Of a DNA stretch of 64,000 bases, positions 28,179-37,919 are shown in pieces. The DNA lies in the NCBI GenBank assembly GCA_964372035.1, contig CAYJPK010000001.1:62001-126000 (forward strand). The letters run 5' to 3'. A model generated the notes under the pieces. That model made no database searches. It worked only from the letters and a program-made list of their open reading frames with translations, and was not told where the DNA came from. The stretch comes from CAYJPK01 sp964372035. Lineage in GTDB: Bacteria; Desulfobacterota; Desulfovibrionia; Desulfovibrionales; Desulfovibrionaceae. Every line of letters begins with the position of its first letter. Position 1 is the stretch's first letter. The translations under genes and the position numbers were made by a program.

Positions 28179-31100
28179 TGAAAAAAAAGACAGCGACAAT
28201 AATTTTATTTTTCTGGGGAATATTTCTTAGCATAGGCGTCTATTTATACGTAAACTATGCTAATAGCTATTATCTATCTACCATGATAAGTGAAAAGCTA
28301 AATGAAAAAAATATTGGAAAATGGAATATTGGAGCTGTAGCTTTTGAAGCTTTTCCTAGAGTAAAACTTATTATTTCTGGGATCGATTTTAGCTCAAATG
28401 ACAACTTAAATGAAGCATTTGAGCTAAATCTAAAAGCTAAAGAAGTTACCCTTGCGCTTGGTTGGTCTTCTATTCTTGAAGCAAGATTTATTCCAGGATC
28501 AATCATTTTTGAAAATATGGACTTAAATGTTGATTTAAACAACATGTCAGAATTTAAAAGCAATGAAAATGCTGACAAAAATAATGAAAACTTATCCGAT
28601 AGATACTCTGTACTTATAAACCTACTAAAAGATTTACGCTTAAGATTTAAAGATTCACATATCTTAATAAAAAATAATGAACAAAATGAAATAACAACTA
28701 TTTCAGATATTAATGGTTCAATCAGACTGCCTGGTTTTTTTGCAGGCTCTTCCAATCTACGCATTGGATTAATAGACGTTACTAAAGAAATTATCAATGA
28801 ATCTAAACAAATTTTATCTTTGAAAAAAACTAAACTAAACACTAAATATCTTTATCTTGAAAAAAATATTTCAAACAGCAATTTATTAAAAAATATAGCT
28901 TTTTTACCTTCAGGTTTTTTTGATTTTACAAGCACCATTAGCATGCCTAAATTTGAAGATTTGTATCTAAACTTTATAGCTGATATTCAACATAATGAAG
29001 CTAGTCGGCACATAGATGGTAAATTTTCAGCCAAAAAATCTAGCTTGATAGAAGGTCATACAGTACCACTTGATGTATCTTTTGATTATAGCTCAGAAGA
29101 TTTTGACAATTTCTCTATAAAAAATACTTTGTTGCAATTATCCGATAATATTGGTGAATTTAATGGAGAATTAAATTTAAGTGAACTTGAGTTGGTGGGT
29201 AAACTTAAAGTATTACATTTAAGTTTACCGCAGTGGTTTAGCTTTGCACGAGTTTTGCCTGATGGTGTTTTTAACACTTTAGATCAAATAAAAGGTGAAG
29301 CATCTTTTAAGCTCAATCCAAAAAAACTTATAGTTCAAGAGGCAAATGCTAGTATTTTAGGCATGGATTTTGTTGGAACTGGTGGGGTTAAAGATTTTTC
29401 TAAGCCAGTAATTTATTTAAAAGCAAAAACAACTTATGCAAATGTCAATAATGTAATACCTGAACTTATAGGTAAAAGCATTGAAAAGTCAAATTATGCA
29501 TATCCAAGTCTTGACGATTACTATGAAAGTGATGAACCACAAAAGCCAATTGATATCGGTTATGATATTGATCTTTACGCTGATAGTGCAGATGCGTGGC
29601 GTTTACGTGGTAATGATTTTAACTTTAGGACATATTCTAAAGATTCAAAAAATTATTTGTTATTCAAATACAACAAGCTATATGGTGGAAATGTTAATGT
29701 TTTAGCAACATTAGACGGCGATATTAACATTCATGGCAAGGCTAATGATGTTAATGCTTTAAGTTTTACACAAGCTTTTACACGTGACTCTGTTGTAGAC
29801 GGTAAACTCAACTTAAGTGTTGATTTAAATTCAAGATTATCGTCATGGGTTACATTTGTTACTGGGCTCAAAGGTCGCATTGAAGCTGATATAGTAGAGG
29901 CAAAACTTGCCCAAGAAAACCTTGATAAAATAAATATAAAAATTGATGCAACTGGAAAAGAGATTAATTCTTCAAACATGCCAAGACAATTGGAATTTGA
30001 TGGAAAAACAATAATAAACGCACAAGCTAAAAGATATAATATTGATCTTAATTTAAATGGAAAAGCAAAATTTGACCCTAAAACATTTGCACCAATTTCA
30101 ATGACAGATGTTCCAGGTAAAGTGAGTTTTACAGGCTTTGGAATAAAATCAACTTTTTCAACTAAATTTTCATACACTGCACAAAAAAACTTAATGGAAC
30201 TAGCAGATATTAATGGAGATTTACCTGGTGGGTTTATTAGCGGGTATGCTTTTATTGACAATGATGAATTAAAAGGGCATTTAAACGGCTCTAGTACAGC
30301 ATTAAATCAGTTTGTTAATTCTTTTACAGATATAAAATTTTTACCAAAAAAATCACTATCTTTCATAGATTTTAATACTGATTTTGCAATAAAACAAAAT
30401 CATTTAAATTTGAAAAACTTTACAGGAAAAATTGACAATACCAGCATAACAGGCTATATAGATTATATAAAGAATGATATAAATACGCTTAATGTTAATT
30501 TGCGCCTTGGTACTTTAGATATAAATCATTATATAAATAGTAGTAGCAAAGATGGTGCTTTAAATTATAATTTATTAAACAACATTAGTGGGAAAGGTGT
30601 CATTCAAGTTAGTGATTTAATTGTTAAAAAAATTAAATTATCCGGTGTTTATGCTCAGTATCATATTGCTAACAATAGTTTAGAGATAAACCCAATTAAT
30701 ATTACACCTTACAAAGGTCATGCATTAGGAAATATTAAAGTTTCTGGTACAAGAAATGGTTATATGACAAGGCTGTATTATAATGCTTATGGTATGAATA
30801 TGCTAGATTTTTCCTCATCTATAGCCAAAGAAAGTGTTATTGGTGGTTCTGGCAAGATAAGCCTTGATCTAAATGGACTTATTGCAAATACAGGTGATAT
30901 ACCTAAAGCTTTAAGCGGAAATTATAGTTTTAGTATTGATAAAGGGTATTTTGCAACACTTAATAAAAATACCATCACTGATACTGAAAGCTTTGAGACT
31001 GTGAGTGCTTCTGGTGTTATGAATAAGGGTGTTTTAAAAACAAACAATATTTTATTAAAAAGCAATAGTTTAAATGCATCTGGTTATGGAACTATAAACC

Positions 31101-31288
31101 TAGTGGATTGGACTTTATTTGCAAAATTAAATGCTTCAACTCCAAGCTTTACAGATGTACCAGTAACTTTTTCAGGCAGTTTAGATGCTCCAGAACGAGA
31201 GGTTGATACTATAAAAGCTATTGGTAGTGGGTTTTTGAATCTTGTTGGTGATATTTTAACGCTACCATTTAAATTTTTGTCAAAGTAA
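28178..31288 (+). CDS. Large AsmA-like envelope protein
   Basis: AsmA-family proteins are anchored in the inner membrane and span the periplasm as long hydrophobic grooves that carry lipids to the outer membrane. This 1036-residue protein has one N-terminal membrane anchor (about 5-27) and then a long extracytoplasmic region rich in beta strands. It has the AsmA-like C-terminal pattern (LSGNYSFSIDKGYF and later LDGLI/GYGTINLVDWTLFAKL in sense) and ends with a short hydrophobic tail. The length is in the range of YhdP/TamB-like bridges rather than E. coli AsmA. It overlaps lysA by 1 bp and lies a few genes from mlaEFD, which fits a shared lipid-transport theme. The exact subgroup is uncertain. 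Confidence 0.82.
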   Translation: MKKKTATIILFFWGIFLSIGVYLYVNYANSYYLSTMISEKLNEKNIGKWNIGAVAFEAFPRVKLIISGIDFSSNDNLNEAFELNLKAKEVTLALGWSSILEARFIPGSIIFENMDLNVDLNNMSEFKSNENADKNNENLSDRYSVLINLLKDLRLRFKDSHILIKNNEQNEITTISDINGSIRLPGFFAGSSNLRIGLIDVTKEIINESKQILSLKKTKLNTKYLYLEKNISNSNLLKNIAFLPSGFFDFTSTISMPKFEDLYLNFIADIQHNEASRHIDGKFSAKKSSLIEGHTVPLDVSFDYSSEDFDNFSIKNTLLQLSDNIGEFNGELNLSELELVGKLKVLHLSLPQWFSFARVLPDGVFNTLDQIKGEASFKLNPKKLIVQEANASILGMDFVGTGGVKDFSKPVIYLKAKTTYANVNNVIPELIGKSIEKSNYAYPSLDDYYESDEPQKPIDIGYDIDLYADSADAWRLRGNDFNFRTYSKDSKNYLLFKYNKLYGGNVNVLATLDGDINIHGKANDVNALSFTQAFTRDSVVDGKLNLSVDLNSRLSSWVTFVTGLKGRIEADIVEAKLAQENLDKINIKIDATGKEINSSNMPRQLEFDGKTIINAQAKRYNIDLNLNGKAKFDPKTFAPISMTDVPGKVSFTGFGIKSTFSTKFSYTAQKNLMELADINGDLPGGFISGYAFIDNDELKGHLNGSSTALNQFVNSFTDIKFLPKKSLSFIDFNTDFAIKQNHLNLKNFTGKIDNTSITGYIDYIKNDINTLNVNLRLGTLDINHYINSSSKDGALNYNLLNNISGKGVIQVSDLIVKKIKLSGVYAQYHIANNSLEINPINITPYKGHALGNIKVSGTRNGYMTRLYYNAYGMNMLDFSSSIAKESVIGGSGKISLDLNGLIANTGDIPKALSGNYSFSIDKGYFATLNKNTITDTESFETVSASGVMNKGVLKTNNILLKSNSLNASGYGTINLVDWTLFAKLNASTPSFTDVPVTFSGSLDAPEREVDTIKAIGSGFLNLVGDILTLPFKFLSK

Positions 31289-31309
31289 TACTTTAACTTT
31301 TGGTGCTCT

Positions 31310-32104
31310 ATGTTTATTATTGGTTTATACTTAATTTGTGGTGCATTTGCGGGCATTTTAGCAGGTCTTTTTGGCGTTGGTGGTGGAACTATTTTTGTTC
31401 CAATCATGTTATATGCATTTAGCGCACAAGGTGTTTCACCCGAAATTTCACACCAACTTGCGCTTGGAACATCGCTTGCAACTATCGGTTTTACGTCGCT
31501 TTCGAGCGTACTAATGCATAACAAATTAGGTAATGTATTTTGGGGTGTAGTTTTTATTTTAGCTCCTGGTGTACTAGTTGGTGCTTTTTTAGGTGGGCAG
31601 ATTGTAAAGTATGTACCGACTTTGTTTCTAAAGTGGCTCTTTGTTATTTTTATGTATTTTGTTGTATTGCAAAATATTATTGATTTAAAGCCAAAAGCCT
31701 CAAGAATGTTACCAAGAAAGATTATTGTTCAATTTGTTGGAGTGTTTATTGGAGCTTTCTCAACCTTTGTTGGTGTTGGTGGAGGTATCTTAACAGTACC
31801 ATTTTTAGTTTGGTGTAATGTAGATATGCGTAAAGCTGTTGCTTCCTCATCAACTATTGGTTTTTGTTTGGCTATTTCTGGTGGAATAAGTGCTATGATT
31901 GCTGGTTGGAATATTGAAACACTACCAGAATATAGCATAGGTTTTGTGTACTTACCTTCACTTTTAGGTATGGCTTGTGCTAGTATGGTTTTTGCTCCAT
32001 TTGGTGCTAAATTAACACAGATTTTACCTGTAAAAACACTTAAAAAATGCTTTGCTGGCTTTCTATTTCTGATTGCAACGAAAATGTTACTTGAACTTTT
32101 GTAG
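31310..32104 (+). CDS. TauE/SafE family membrane permease
   Basis: This 264-residue membrane protein has about eight hydrophobic helices in two related halves. Each half holds the glycine-rich family motif (GLFGVGGGTIFVPIML near residue 20 and GVGGGILTVPFLVW near residue 155). TauE/SafE proteins export or import sulfite, sulfonates or related organic anions; the substrate cannot be told from sequence. It lies 21 bp after the AsmA-like gene and 10 bp before a hybrid sensor kinase, so it might be co-transcribed with either. Confidence 0.88.
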   Translation: MFIIGLYLICGAFAGILAGLFGVGGGTIFVPIMLYAFSAQGVSPEISHQLALGTSLATIGFTSLSSVLMHNKLGNVFWGVVFILAPGVLVGAFLGGQIVKYVPTLFLKWLFVIFMYFVVLQNIIDLKPKASRMLPRKIIVQFVGVFIGAFSTFVGVGGGILTVPFLVWCNVDMRKAVASSSTIGFCLAISGGISAMIAGWNIETLPEYSIGFVYLPSLLGMACASMVFAPFGAKLTQILPVKTLKKCFAGFLFLIATKMLLELL

Positions 32105-32114
32105 TGGGGAAGCG

Positions 32115-34889
32115 ATGAAATACTTCAAAAATCTAAGTATAAAATATAAATTACTATACGGTTTTACATCGTTGTTCCTTATTTTGTGCTTTGTTAGTTT
32201 TTTTATTACAACTGCAATGCAAAAAATTAAGGACTCAAATTTACTTATAAATTTTTCGTATACACCTCTTGATTTAATTTGTGTTGATTCAAGATATTTT
32301 ACCATTAGAGCTTTTGAAGGATTACAAGAATATATTTATACTGGAAACACTGATACTTGGGACGATACAATTAGCCATGTTGATAATGTTCATGGGCATA
32401 TTGAAGAGCTACAAATAGTCTTGAGTAATTTAGATGCAAAAGGTGAAGAGGATAATCTAAAAACTGTCGCAAACAGCATGGAAAATTCTGTACGCGAATT
32501 AAAAGACATACTTAGTGCTATCTATATAAAATCATCTTCATTGCGTGAACTTGAACAAAAAGTCATTGATTTTTCTACCAGGACAAATTTTTATATTACA
32601 CAATCACTTTCTTTAAACAGCAAATTGCTAGCAAAAGAACCAAGCAACCAAGAGCTTCGTCGCAATATTACACGAATAGGCGAAATACATAACTTATTTA
32701 CTAGTGTGCAAACAAGCCTAGTTGTTGCAATATCCAGCCATAACATTGATTTTTTAGCTGCTTTTGAGGTAAAATTTGCACAAGCACAAAGTATCGTAGA
32801 TGTTCTTATTGCAAACACTACAGATAAAGACTCTTTAGCATTATATAGTAAACTAAGTGATGATATTCAGAAATACTATGCGCTCTGCACAGAACTTTCA
32901 GAAAGATGGGAAGAATTGAACGAAATTATGGCAAGCTATGAAGATGTTAGCCATAAACTCATCAATTCAACATTATTCATTATTGAACGTGAGCGTGATT
33001 TACGAGGTGAAGCACTACGTGAACAAACCTTACATATTGAAATTACTTACAATAGTTTAATTATTATTTTAAGTATCGCCTTGATTGTAAGTATTCTTTT
33101 ATCACTAAGTTTTCCAAATTTAATTGTTGCACCAATTAAAAAATTAGTTAATTTTGCAAATGCTGTTAGCTATGGTAATAGTCAAGAAACGAGTGGAATT
33201 GATAGTAAAGACGAAATAGGCACTCTTGCAAGAGCTATTGATATTATGGTTAAAAAGCAAAATAGTGCTATCTCTGATGCTAATTTAGCCGAAATTAGGG
33301 CTGTAGAAGCTTCAGAGCATGCAAAAGAAGCCTCAATGGCAAAAGGGCTTTTCTTAGCTCGAATGAGCCACGAAATTAGAACACCGATGAATGGTATTAT
33401 TGGCATGACATACTTATGCCAGCAAACTGAGTTAACAGAAAAACAATTTGATTATTTGACAAAAATTCAAAATGTATCAGAACATTTACTTGGAATTATT
33501 AATGATATTCTAGACTTTTCAAAGATTGAAGCTAATAAAATGGAGCTTGAGTTAACTGATTTTTCATTAAATGCTCTTGTAACAGACTTAATTAATTTGA
33601 CAAGTCCACTTGCACAAAATAAAGGTTTAGAATTATTTATAGATGTTGATGCAAAAATTCCAGATCCCCTTTTAGGTGATCCATTAAGACTAAATCAAGT
33701 TTTGATTAATCTTGTAAATAATGCTATAAAGTTTACAGACAGCGGCTCAATAACAATCAGAATTTCTAATATTAAATATATTAATAGTGAAAGAATGGAG
33801 TTATTATTTGAAGTTGCAGATACTGGCATTGGTATTAGCCAAGAAAGCATTGATAATTTGTTTGACGCCTTTAGTCAGGCAGATGGTTCAATTAGTCGTA
33901 AATATGGTGGTACTGGGCTTGGACTTGCAATTTCAAAACGTATTGTTGAGCTTATGGATGGTTCAATGTGGATTGAAAGTGTTGAGGGTAAAGGAAGTAC
34001 ATTTAAATTCACTATTGCTTGCGATATAACTAAAGATACGCAAGCTCTTAATAAATTTGAAGAGAGACAGCAAAGCATAATGAATAAAAAAATACTAATT
34101 GCTGTAAGTAATCCTATTGAACTTAATATTTTAAAATCTTTTATGAAAAATTTAGGAATGTCATTTGATTTTGTAAGTACAGAACAAAACTTTTTTGATA
34201 AGTTAACAACTAAGCCAATAATTAAATATGACTGTGCAATTCTTTACTTTGAACCTGCTGATGTAACTGAATTTGTAAATAAAACTAAAAAAATATTAGA
34301 TTATGATTTGCACCAAGTTTATTTAAGTAAAGCAAATGAACTTGTAAAAGTAGAAGATGCAGTCAAAAATTTAGAGAATACTTCAATTTTAACAAAACCT
34401 TTTACTAGTTATAATTTGCTTATACATTTACTTGATATTTTTGGAATTGAAGTTAATGATAAATCTGCTGATGCGAAATTTAAGCTTGGATATGATGAAG
34501 ATTTAGCAGGGCGAGAAATTCTACTTGCTGAAGATAATATGATTAACCAAGAGATTGCACTCGAATTATTAACAAGCATTGGAGTTAAAGTTACGATTGT
34601 TGAAAATGGTCTTGAATGTCTTTCTGAGATTCAGAAAAAGCAATATGAGCTTATATTAATGGATATTCAAATGCCACTTATGGACGGTCTTGAAACTGCA
34701 ACGAAAATAAGAGAGCTTGACATTAGTTGGGCAAAAGATATACCTATTGTTGCGATGACTGCTCATGCAATGTCAACTGATAGGGATAAAAGCCTAGAAG
34801 TTGGTATGCAAGATCACATTACAAAACCAATACAAATTGAAATATTACACAAGACCTTACGCAAATGGTTATGTGGAGATGATTTATAA
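32115..34889 (+). CDS. Hybrid sensor histidine kinase with two receiver modules
   Basis: This 924-residue membrane sensor kinase has, in order: membrane helix (about 11-33), a helical periplasmic sensor region (about 34-310), a second membrane helix (about 315-340), HAMP, and a HisKA domain with phospho-acceptor His419 in MSHEIRTPMNG. It continues with HATPase_c (NLVNNAIKFT, DTGIGI, GGTGLGLAI) and two receivers. The first receiver (about 655-775) has lost the usual Asp (CAILYFEPADV); the second is intact with Asp850 in LMDIQMPLMDG. The frame opens at 32073, but GGGGAAG lies just before ATG 32115, so that start was used. A separate Hpt gene follows, completing a phosphorelay. The signal is unknown. 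Confidence 0.9.
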   Translation: MKYFKNLSIKYKLLYGFTSLFLILCFVSFFITTAMQKIKDSNLLINFSYTPLDLICVDSRYFTIRAFEGLQEYIYTGNTDTWDDTISHVDNVHGHIEELQIVLSNLDAKGEEDNLKTVANSMENSVRELKDILSAIYIKSSSLRELEQKVIDFSTRTNFYITQSLSLNSKLLAKEPSNQELRRNITRIGEIHNLFTSVQTSLVVAISSHNIDFLAAFEVKFAQAQSIVDVLIANTTDKDSLALYSKLSDDIQKYYALCTELSERWEELNEIMASYEDVSHKLINSTLFIIERERDLRGEALREQTLHIEITYNSLIIILSIALIVSILLSLSFPNLIVAPIKKLVNFANAVSYGNSQETSGIDSKDEIGTLARAIDIMVKKQNSAISDANLAEIRAVEASEHAKEASMAKGLFLARMSHEIRTPMNGIIGMTYLCQQTELTEKQFDYLTKIQNVSEHLLGIINDILDFSKIEANKMELELTDFSLNALVTDLINLTSPLAQNKGLELFIDVDAKIPDPLLGDPLRLNQVLINLVNNAIKFTDSGSITIRISNIKYINSERMELLFEVADTGIGISQESIDNLFDAFSQADGSISRKYGGTGLGLAISKRIVELMDGSMWIESVEGKGSTFKFTIACDITKDTQALNKFEERQQSIMNKKILIAVSNPIELNILKSFMKNLGMSFDFVSTEQNFFDKLTTKPIIKYDCAILYFEPADVTEFVNKTKKILDYDLHQVYLSKANELVKVEDAVKNLENTSILTKPFTSYNLLIHLLDIFGIEVNDKSADAKFKLGYDEDLAGREILLAEDNMINQEIALELLTSIGVKVTIVENGLECLSEIQKKQYELILMDIQMPLMDGLETATKIRELDISWAKDIPIVAMTAHAMSTDRDKSLEVGMQDHITKPIQIEILHKTLRKWLCGDDL

Positions 34890-34904
34890 AAAAGGAGAAA
34901 GCTA

Positions 34905-35231
34905 GTGACTATTTTAGATGTTGAATCAGGTTTAAAAAATTTGAATGGCAATGAGTCGCTTTATAATAGACTATTACAACGCTTTATGGATAGTAATCTT
35001 AACGCTGTAGCTGATATTGAAAATGCGATTATTGCAAATGATAGTGAACTATCAGTAAGGCTTGCGCATACTTTAAAAGGTGTTGCAGCTAGCCTTGGAG
35101 CAACAGCATTGTATGAATGTTCTCTTGTAATTGAAGCTGCACTCAAAAATGGTGAGCCATGTCAAGACAAACTACCTGAGTTACAGAGTATTTTAACTCA
35201 AACATTTGAGCAAATGCAAGCAAGATTATAA
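34905..35231 (+). CDS. Hpt-domain histidine phosphotransfer protein
   Basis: This 108-residue single-domain phosphotransfer protein has the active histidine in LAHTLKGVAASLGA, within a predicted four-helix bundle. It most likely takes phosphate from the C-terminal receiver of the hybrid kinase 16 bp upstream and passes it to a response regulator that is not encoded nearby. The start is GTG 34905 with AAAGGAG upstream. A free-standing Hpt next to its kinase is common; the missing output regulator means the regulated genes cannot be told. Confidence 0.88.
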   Translation: MTILDVESGLKNLNGNESLYNRLLQRFMDSNLNAVADIENAIIANDSELSVRLAHTLKGVAASLGATALYECSLVIEAALKNGEPCQDKLPELQSILTQTFEQMQARL

Positions 35232-35276
35232 TTTTATTTAAGCTTATTGATTTTAGTGTTTTAATATAATTTTAGC

Positions 35277-35368
35277 AGTAAGGCTTATCACTAAATATTG
35301 CCAAAACAATAATAATACTTAATTTTATTTAAGTAGAATTTGTATGGCATAAAAAAATATGCCTTACT
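35277..35368 (+). promoter_or_regulatory. htpX leader with two mutually exclusive stems
   Basis: AGTAAGGC (35277-35284) can pair with GCCTTACT (35361-35368). GGCATA (35346-35351) can instead pair with TATGCC (35358-35363), sharing the bases GCC 35361-35363. The layout could give two alternative RNA folds ahead of htpX. Chance pairing in AT-rich DNA is possible. Confidence 0.25.
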
Positions 35369-35399
35369 TCTAAAATTGTGTATTACGTGGAGTAGACTA

Positions 35400-36242
35400 A
35401 TGACAAGTCAAATAAAAACTATATTACTTTTAGCACTATTATCTGGCATAATTATTACACTAGGTGGAATGTTTGGTGGAAGATCTGGTGTAATGATTGC
35501 ATTGATCTTTGCTTTATTTATGAATATTGGTAGCTATTGGTATTCTGATAAAATTGTTTTAAGCATGTATAAGGCAAGACCGCTAAGCCCTGATGAAGCA
35601 CCTTATATTTATAGTGCAGTTCAAGAGTTAGCGGCAAAAGCTAATATTCCTATGCCTAGAATCGTTATTGTACCAGAACAAGCACCAAATGCTTTTGCAA
35701 CTGGTAGAAACCCTGAACATGGTGTAGTTGCAGTTACTGAAGGAATTGTTAGGCTTTTATCACCAGAAGAATTAAAAGGCGTGCTAGCACACGAAATTGC
35801 ACATATTGCTAATCGTGATATTTTAATTCAAACCGTTGCAGGTGTTATGGGGTCAGCAATTGTTGCTATCGCTAATTTTATGCAATTTGCTTCAATGTTT
35901 GGTGCAAGAGACAGTGAAGGAGAGCGTCCAAACCCAATTGCTATGATTGCGATGGCTATTTTAGCGCCTTTAGCTGCAAGTATTATTCAAATGGCAATTT
36001 CTCGCTCAAGAGAATATTTGGCTGATGATACAGGGGCTAGTCTTTGTGGACAGCCACTTTATCTTGCAAAAGCGTTGGAAAAATTAGCTCATGCTAACGA
36101 GCGTATTCCTATGCAAAATGGTAATCCAAGCACAGCAGAAATGTTTATTGTGCATCCGTTTTTTGGTGCTAAAGCTTCAAACTTATTTAGCACACATCCT
36201 GATATTAACGAGCGCATCGCACGATTGCGTGCTATGGCTTAA
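35400..36242 (+). CDS. htpX: Membrane zinc metalloprotease HtpX
   Basis: HtpX is an M48 zinc protease of the inner membrane that degrades damaged membrane proteins. It has two N-terminal membrane helices (about 7-22 and 30-46), the zinc site HEIAH (131-135) followed by NRD, further hydrophobic segments (about 150-170 and 185-205), and the third ligand region SREYLADD. A TTG at 35340 would lengthen the frame, but GGAG at 35389-35392 sits 7 bases before ATG 35400 and the 280-residue product matches the family. The 168-bp leader holds possible alternative stems. era follows 38 bp later. Confidence 0.94.
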   Translation: MTSQIKTILLLALLSGIIITLGGMFGGRSGVMIALIFALFMNIGSYWYSDKIVLSMYKARPLSPDEAPYIYSAVQELAAKANIPMPRIVIVPEQAPNAFATGRNPEHGVVAVTEGIVRLLSPEELKGVLAHEIAHIANRDILIQTVAGVMGSAIVAIANFMQFASMFGARDSEGERPNPIAMIAMAILAPLAASIIQMAISRSREYLADDTGASLCGQPLYLAKALEKLAHANERIPMQNGNPSTAEMFIVHPFFGAKASNLFSTHPDINERIARLRAMA

Positions 36243-36280
36243 ATATAATTTTATTAATGTATTACTTTAAGGTTTAAAAT

Positions 36281-37225
36281 ATGACAAATAATTATCGTTG
36301 TGGACAAGTTGCTTTAATTGGTCCTCCTAATGCTGGAAAATCCACTTTGCTTAACGCTTTTGTTGGGCAAAAAGTGGCTATTGTTACTTCAAAGCCGCAA
36401 ACCACACGAAATAAAATTCTTGGTATTGCAACAACTGATGACAGTCAAATTGTTTTTATTGACACTCCAGGTGTTTATGGTATTAAAACCAATGCAAATG
36501 CACCTACTCGTGGTCAGTTGAGTAAGCTCATGCTACAAGCAGCATGGCAAAGTTTTAATGAAGCTGACATGATAGTTCTTGTTCTAGATGTTGATTTGTA
36601 TATACGCAAGCCAGACTTTTTAGAAAAAGACTTAGCACCATTTAGTGCAGCAATTGCAGAATCAGATCGAGATGTTGTCATTGTTTTAAACAAAGTCGAC
36701 TTATTCCATGATAAAGCTAAGATGTTGCCGTTATTTGAAGGCTTACAGGAAAAATTTCCTAAAGCAGTATTATTTCCAATTTCAGCACTTCGCCAAGATG
36801 GTATAACAAATCTGCAAGAGCTAATTAAGACTAAACTGCCTGTAGCAGAGCCAAAATATCCTGAAGATCAGCTTTCAACCGCACCTGTGCGCTTTATGAC
36901 AGCAGAAATTGTGCGTGAAAAACTATTTGAACGCTTGCATCAAGAAGTTCCTTATGCTGTTGCTGTTGATGTTGAAAATTGGGAAGAAGATGAAGAACGC
37001 GGTCAAGTTATTATTCATGCTGCAATTTATGTTGCACGGCCATCACATAAAGCAATGGTTATTGGTAAGTCTGGTAAAAATATCAAAGAAATAGGAACTG
37101 CGGCTCGTAAAGATATAATCGAGTTACTAGACTCAAAAGTTCATTTAGAGCTATGGGTTAAAGTTCGCGAGGACTGGATTGACGATACAATGTTTTTACA
37201 AGAACTTGGTCTTGGAGCACAGTAA
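36281..37225 (+). CDS. era: Ribosome assembly GTPase Era
   Basis: Era binds 16S rRNA and helps mature the 30S subunit. The GTPase domain shows G1 GPPNAGKS (14-21), the effector region KPQTTRNKILGI, G3 DTPG (61-64) and G4 NKVD. A C-terminal KH RNA-binding domain carries GKSGKNIKEIG and ends with LELWVKVREDW. At 314 residues the length is normal. AAGG precedes the ATG. The last base of the stop codon is shared with the ATG of the following YggS-type gene. Confidence 0.96.
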   Translation: MTNNYRCGQVALIGPPNAGKSTLLNAFVGQKVAIVTSKPQTTRNKILGIATTDDSQIVFIDTPGVYGIKTNANAPTRGQLSKLMLQAAWQSFNEADMIVLVLDVDLYIRKPDFLEKDLAPFSAAIAESDRDVVIVLNKVDLFHDKAKMLPLFEGLQEKFPKAVLFPISALRQDGITNLQELIKTKLPVAEPKYPEDQLSTAPVRFMTAEIVREKLFERLHQEVPYAVAVDVENWEEDEERGQVIIHAAIYVARPSHKAMVIGKSGKNIKEIGTAARKDIIELLDSKVHLELWVKVREDWIDDTMFLQELGLGAQ

Positions 37226-37911
37226 TGCATGAAGATTTTAACAGCTTAGAACAAAGATATTTTGCTGTTAGAAAGCGTTTTGATGATGCAATTCAAAGTG
37301 CAGGGCGCAAAGATGAAAAAATTGAATTAATTGCTATTTCAAAATTTCATGGTGCAGAAAAAATTAGATGCTTGTATGAACTTGGTCAGCGCCATTTTGG
37401 CGAAAGCTATATCCAAGAAGCCTTGCAAAAGCAAGAAGAGCTTAAAGATTTAGCAGATATTGTTTGGCATATGGTTGGTCATGTTCAGAGTAGAAAAGCT
37501 GGCGATGTTTTAACTTTATTTAGTTATGTTCATAGTTTAGACAGTGTTAAATTAGCTAAAACTTTTGCAAAAAAAGTAGAAAAAAATAATAAGCTAAAGG
37601 CTTTTATACAGGTTAATATTGGTCATGAAGAGCAAAAATCTGGAGTTTTGCCAGAAAATTTGCAAGAATTTATTGATGATTTAAAAGTAGATAATATTAT
37701 TGACAAATTTGATTTACAAGGTTTAATGTGTATACCGCCAATAGATGGACAACATAACAATTTTTTTGTACAATTAAAAAAATTGCAAGAAAGCTTATCG
37801 TTTAAATTGCCATATTTGTCTATGGGAATGTCAGATGATTTTGAAGATGCGATTTTACATGGTGCAAATTTTGTTAGAATTGGTAGTGATATTTTTGGAC
37901 CAAGAAAATAG
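37225..37911 (+). CDS. YggS/PROSC family PLP-binding protein
   Basis: This is a PLP homeostasis protein with an alanine racemase-like barrel but no known catalytic activity. It shows the PLP lysine in AISKFH (Lys40), HFGESYIQEAL, WHMVGHVQSRK (usually WHFIGxLQ in the family) and the phosphate-binding end SMGMSDDFEDAI..G..FVRIGSDIFG. The 228-residue length is normal. It overlaps era by one base and ends 8 bp before fliL, so it may be co-transcribed with the flagellar genes. Confidence 0.92.
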   Translation: MHEDFNSLEQRYFAVRKRFDDAIQSAGRKDEKIELIAISKFHGAEKIRCLYELGQRHFGESYIQEALQKQEELKDLADIVWHMVGHVQSRKAGDVLTLFSYVHSLDSVKLAKTFAKKVEKNNKLKAFIQVNIGHEEQKSGVLPENLQEFIDDLKVDNIIDKFDLQGLMCIPPIDGQHNNFFVQLKKLQESLSFKLPYLSMGMSDDFEDAILHGANFVRIGSDIFGPRK

Positions 37912-37919
37912 GAGATGGT

